Source: Microbacterium hominis NBRC 15708
Lineage (GTDB): Bacteria > Actinomycetota > Actinomycetes > Actinomycetales > Microbacteriaceae
DNA: 64,000 bases
Assembly: GCF_001592125.1 (NCBI RefSeq)
Contig: NZ_BCWI01000006.1
Coordinates: 1 to 64,000, forward strand
Direction: 5' to 3'
Below the pieces are notes generated by a model that ran no database searches, was not told the origin of the DNA, and saw nothing but the letters and a program-made list of their open reading frames with translations. Position 1 is the stretch's first letter. The number at the start of each line of letters is the position of its first letter. Positions 62,641 to 64,000 of the stretch are shown here, piece by piece. The position numbers and the translations under genes are program-made.

Positions 62641-63074
62641 CAGTGACCGCCTCCGATGTTCGAGAGCACGATGGGGATGTGGCGTGCGGCGAAGCCGCCC
62701 ACGGTCACGACCCACAGGCCCAGCACGCCCCACCACAGCTGACGCTGGTGACGGGTCGCCCACGGCCACAGGTCGACCGCGATGATGCGCAGGCCGTTGA
62801 AGGCGTGGTAGACGATCGCCGCGACGAGGGCGACCTCGCCGAAGCCCATGATCGGGTTCTTGTACGTGCCGATGACCGCGTCGTACGCCTCGGGGGAGAG
62901 GCGGATCAGCGCGGTGTCGAGCACGTGCACGAGCAGGAAGAAGAAGATGGCGACGCCGGTGATGCGGTGCAGAACCCAGGACCACATGCCCTCGTTGCCG
63001 CGGTAGAGCGTTCCGCGCGGCGTCTTGGACGTGGTCTGTGCTACCGACGGTGTGACGCGTGCTGGTGCAGACAC
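62640..63074 (-). CDS. sdhC: Succinate dehydrogenase cytochrome b556 subunit SdhC
   Basis: A 144-residue protein. RGNEGMWSWVLHRITGVAIFFFLLVHVLDTALI has the family's S/W-x-x-HR-x-TG motif and the heme His in LLVHVLDT. Three membrane helices are visible. The GTG at 63074 was chosen because GGGAGGAC precedes it; longer frames run through the promoter. It is the first gene of sdhCDAB. Confidence 0.94.
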   Translation of the reverse strand: MSAPARVTPSVAQTTSKTPRGTLYRGNEGMWSWVLHRITGVAIFFFLLVHVLDTALIRLSPEAYDAVIGTYKNPIMGFGEVALVAAIVYHAFNGLRIIAVDLWPWATRHQRQLWWGVLGLWVVTVGGFAARHIPIVLSNIGGGH

Positions 63075-63229
63075 GGTCGTCCTCCCTTGGTGTGAACGGA
63101 CACCTCGGTACGGCGGGGGCAGGACTTCGGCCCCGGGGTTCACAACGGCACTGGACCCTCGGCGTCGCACACGGGCGCACTCATATCCTAGGTCGGCGTT
63201 CGAGACATGGGCGAGGAAGGCGACCCTAA

Positions 63230-63251
63230 GTTCTCTCGATATCGAGAGAAC
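63230..63251. promoter_or_regulatory. Perfect 22-bp palindrome between sdhC and the ManC-type gene
   Basis: Arms GTTCTCTCGAT and ATCGAGAGAAC are perfectly complementary with no spacer. The element lies 156 bases upstream of the sdhC start and 63 bases upstream of the guanylyltransferase start, where an operator or overlapping -35/-10 region would be. I do not recognise the cognate regulator. Confidence 0.6.
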
Positions 63252-63313
63252 CGGAATGAAACCGCCTTCTTTCGGAAACGGGTGCGTCACCCGCCGACGG
63301 CTAGCCTGTCTGC

Positions 63314-64000
63314 ATGGCCGATCCGATCGACGACTTCTACGCCGTGATCCCCGCGGGGGGTGTCGGCAGCCGCCTGTGGCCCCTCTCCCGCGCGGATGCG
63401 CCCAAGTTCCTGCACGACCTCACCGGGTCGGGCCACTCGCTGCTGCGCGACACGTGGGACCGCCTCGCGCCGCTGTCCGGCGCCGACCGCATCGCGGTCG
63501 TCACGGGGCGCGCGCATCGCGCCGCGGTGGAGGAGCAGCTTCCCGGCATCCCCGACCACAACGTCTTCCTCGAGTCCGAGCCGCGCGACTCGGCGGCCGC
63601 GATCGGCCTGGCCGCGGCGATCCTCCACCGCCGCGAGCCCGACGTGATCATCGGCTCGTTCGCCGCCGACCACGTGATCCGCGGCACGCGCGTGTTCGAG
63701 TTCGCGGTCCGCGACGCCGTCGAGGTCGCGCGCGAGGGCTACATCTGCACCGTCGGAATCGCCCCCTCGGAGCCCGCCGTGGGGTTCGGCTACATCAAGC
63801 GCGGCGGTGAGCTGATCGTCGACGGGGCGCGGGACGCGTCGCTGGTCGAGCGCTTCGTGGAGAAGCCCGACCTCGAGACGGCGAAGAAGTACCTCGCCGA
63901 CCGCGACTACCTCTGGAACGCGGGCATGTTCATCTCGCGCGCCGATGTGCTGCTCGCCGAGATCGCGGCCAACAACCCCGAGCTGCACGCGGGACTGCTC
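63314..64000 (+). CDS. Mannose-1-phosphate guanylyltransferase, N-terminal part (cut by window end)
   Basis: 229 residues are visible and the frame runs off the window. VIPAGGVGSRLWPLSRADAPKF is the nucleotidyltransferase signature (GGxGxRLWPLS-x-PK), FAADHVI the metal-binding region, and GFGYIKRGGEL and VEKPDLETAKKYL are GDP-mannose pyrophosphorylase blocks. It makes GDP-mannose from GTP and mannose 1-phosphate, for glycans and glycolipids. The start is the ATG at 63314. It is divergent from sdhCDAB. Confidence 0.93.
   Translation, partial: MADPIDDFYAVIPAGGVGSRLWPLSRADAPKFLHDLTGSGHSLLRDTWDRLAPLSGADRIAVVTGRAHRAAVEEQLPGIPDHNVFLESEPRDSAAAIGLAAAILHRREPDVIIGSFAADHVIRGTRVFEFAVRDAVEVAREGYICTVGIAPSEPAVGFGYIKRGGELIVDGARDASLVERFVEKPDLETAKKYLADRDYLWNAGMFISRADVLLAEIAANNPELHAGLL

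Overview
The window is very GC-rich (about 70% by eye) and densely packed with genes. It has frequent GTG starts, 1-4 base stop/start overlaps and a CTP-free, GTP-type PEP carboxykinase. It also carries short intergenic repeats that read LSERSESKR when translated. Together these point to an actinobacterium of the Microbacteriaceae, most likely Microbacterium or a close relative. This is an inference from gene content and style, not a database match. I saw no rRNA, tRNA, transposase, prophage or CRISPR array.

Layout. Roughly 1-29 kb is an accessory catabolic and transport region. It begins with the 3' part of a flavin aromatic hydroxylase and a Na+/H+ antiporter. Next come a ThDP enzyme divergent from an aldehyde dehydrogenase, a YtcJ-type amidohydrolase coupled to a MoaF-like protein, two SDR dehydrogenases, and AraC and TetR regulators. 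A sugar-type ABC importer, an APC amino-acid/amine permease, and an importer-plus-arylsulfatase operon with a divergent TetR follow. The region ends with a second YtcJ amidohydrolase coupled to a copper amine oxidase. Oxidation of an amine to an aldehyde and then an acid, alongside sulfate-ester scavenging, is a sensible joint reading.

From 28 kb on the genes are mostly house-keeping or stress-related: an AlkZ-like winged-helix protein, the efeUOB iron importer behind a DtxR/IdeR-type box, and a ScfR/RamB-type regulator divergent from pckG. A striking divergon follows (36.4-40.5 kb). An ECF sigma factor and two Asp23-like proteins lie on one side. On the other side are canonical Asp23, a DUF2273-like protein, three more small Asp23-like or membrane-anchored proteins, and CsbD. 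An ABC exporter, an ABC-2 exporter, an MHS transporter and a repeat-rich stretch around a GIY-YIG nuclease come next.

The last 16 kb holds the FMN-riboswitch-controlled ribD-ribE-ribBA-ribH operon, glpD, an Fpg/Nei-type glycosylase, a GNAT acetyltransferase, a DUF559-type protein, trpS, xth, a YihY membrane protein and sdhCDAB. A partial mannose-1-phosphate guanylyltransferase runs off the end.

The signals I would follow first are four. They are the Asp23/ECF divergon, the nuclease gene between two near-identical ~100-bp inverted-repeat units, the apparent excess of the GGATGC/GCATCC hexamer bought with rare codons, and the sugar ABC ATPase whose second Walker B reads N-Q instead of D-E.
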